Assembly: GCA_025965635.1 (NCBI GenBank)
Contig: JAOPWO010000465.1
Coordinates: 1 to 5,379, forward strand
Length of the DNA stretch: 5,379 bases
Direction of reading: 5' to 3'
Source: Modestobacter sp.
GTDB lineage: Bacteria > Actinomycetota > Actinomycetes > Mycobacteriales > Geodermatophilaceae
Below, in pieces: positions 4,873-5,379 of the stretch; position 1 is the stretch's first letter, and each line of letters starts with the position of its first letter. A model generated the notes under the pieces. That model was not told the DNA's origin, made no database searches, and was given only the letters and a program-made list of their open reading frames with translations. The translations under genes were made by a program, and so were the position numbers.

Positions 4873-5379
4873 GTGCTGCGACTGGGTGCCCTCGACGTCC
4901 CCGACGGGCGGCTGGTCGTGATGGCCATCGTGAACCGGACCCCCGACTCCTTCTACGACCGCGGCGCGACCTACGAGCTCGACGCGGCGGTGGAGCGGGT
5001 GGGACAGGTCGTCGCCGAGGGCGCGGACATGGTCGACGTCGGCGGGGTGAAGGCCGCCCCCGGCGAGTACGTGTCGCCGGCGGAGGAGGTGCGGCGCACC
5101 GTCGACCTGGTCGCGGCGATCCGCGAGGCGCACCCGGCGCTGCCCGTCTCGATCGACACCTGGCGGGCCGAGGTGGCCCGGGAGGCGCTGGCGGCCGGCG
5201 CGGACGTGGTGAACGACGCCTGGGGCGGGGTCGACCCGGAGCTGGCCGGTGTCGCCGCGGCGGCCGGCGCGGGCATCGTCTGCACGCACGCCGGCGGGCT
5301 GCCGCCGCGCACCCGACCGCACCGGGTCAGCTACCCCGACGTGATGGCCGACGTCATCGCCCGGACGACGGCGCTCGCG
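4873..5379 (+). CDS. folP2: FolP2-type dihydropteroate synthase homologue, N-terminal part
   Basis: The 169 codons to the right edge encode about 60% of a pterin-binding TIM-barrel protein. Recognisable blocks are VMAIVNRTPDSFYDRGATY (16-34), DMVDVGGVKAAPGE (52-65), VSIDTWRAEVAREAL (92-106), DVVNDAWGGVDPEL (111-124) and CTHAGGLPPRTRPHRVSYPD (137-156). These match the mycobacterial FolP2 type (NRTPDSFYD, DVGGVKAGPGE, NDTWGGVDP). Genuine dihydropteroate synthases carry ESTRPG where this protein has VKAAPG, and that loop binds p-aminobenzoate and sulfonamides. Mycobacterial FolP2 is known not to replace FolP1 as a dihydropteroate synthase, so the reaction here is uncertain although a pterin-like ligand is plausible. 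GTG 4873 is preferred because TACGCT lies six bases upstream. An in-frame GTG at 4867 and the later GTG 4918 or ATG 4921 are alternatives, but the last two would remove the first beta strand. In many actinobacteria the next gene is glucosyl-3-phosphoglycerate synthase; it would lie outside this window. Confidence 0.9.
   Translation, partial: MLRLGALDVPDGRLVVMAIVNRTPDSFYDRGATYELDAAVERVGQVVAEGADMVDVGGVKAAPGEYVSPAEEVRRTVDLVAAIREAHPALPVSIDTWRAEVAREALAAGADVVNDAWGGVDPELAGVAAAAGAGIVCTHAGGLPPRTRPHRVSYPDVMADVIARTTALA

Overview
The window is very GC-rich DNA. Its codons are strongly biased to G or C at the third position, and it uses GTG starts and apparently leaderless promoters. The proteins are of actinobacterial type: a FolP2-type pteroate synthase homologue, a short HupA-like HU protein, a DUF664/DinB remnant and a degenerate EAL protein. 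I infer a high-GC actinobacterium, possibly of the Geodermatophilaceae or a related group. The family-level guess rests on general resemblance only.

Layout from left to right: (1) the 5' end of a GAF-domain protein on the minus strand, leaving the window at the left edge; (2) a divergent degenerate EAL-domain protein on the plus strand, with a small leader element at its start; (3) a complete aldo/keto reductase on the minus strand, convergent with the EAL gene, with both stop codons inside or touching one long hairpin; (4) a 355-base gap without a convincing gene, which probably holds the leader of the next gene; (5) a short HU-family nucleoid protein and (6) a serine hydrolase of the beta-lactamase/family VIII esterase type, both on the plus strand; (7) a decayed DUF664 (DinB-superfamily) gene on the minus strand whose end overlaps the end of the hydrolase gene; (8) the 5' part of a folP2-type gene on the plus strand, leaving the window at the right edge.

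The genes do not form one pathway. The GAF and EAL genes share a control region and could both be signalling proteins. The reductase, HU and hydrolase genes look like independent housekeeping or accessory units. The folP2-type gene begins what is usually a separate conserved block in actinobacteria. I see no CRISPR array, tRNA, rRNA, insertion sequence or phage gene, and no convincing new multi-gene system. The points most worth a second look are the EAL domain that has lost nearly all its catalytic residues, the four-codon leader overlapping its start, the hairpin shared by two convergent genes, the structured HU leader, and the DUF664 pseudogene.
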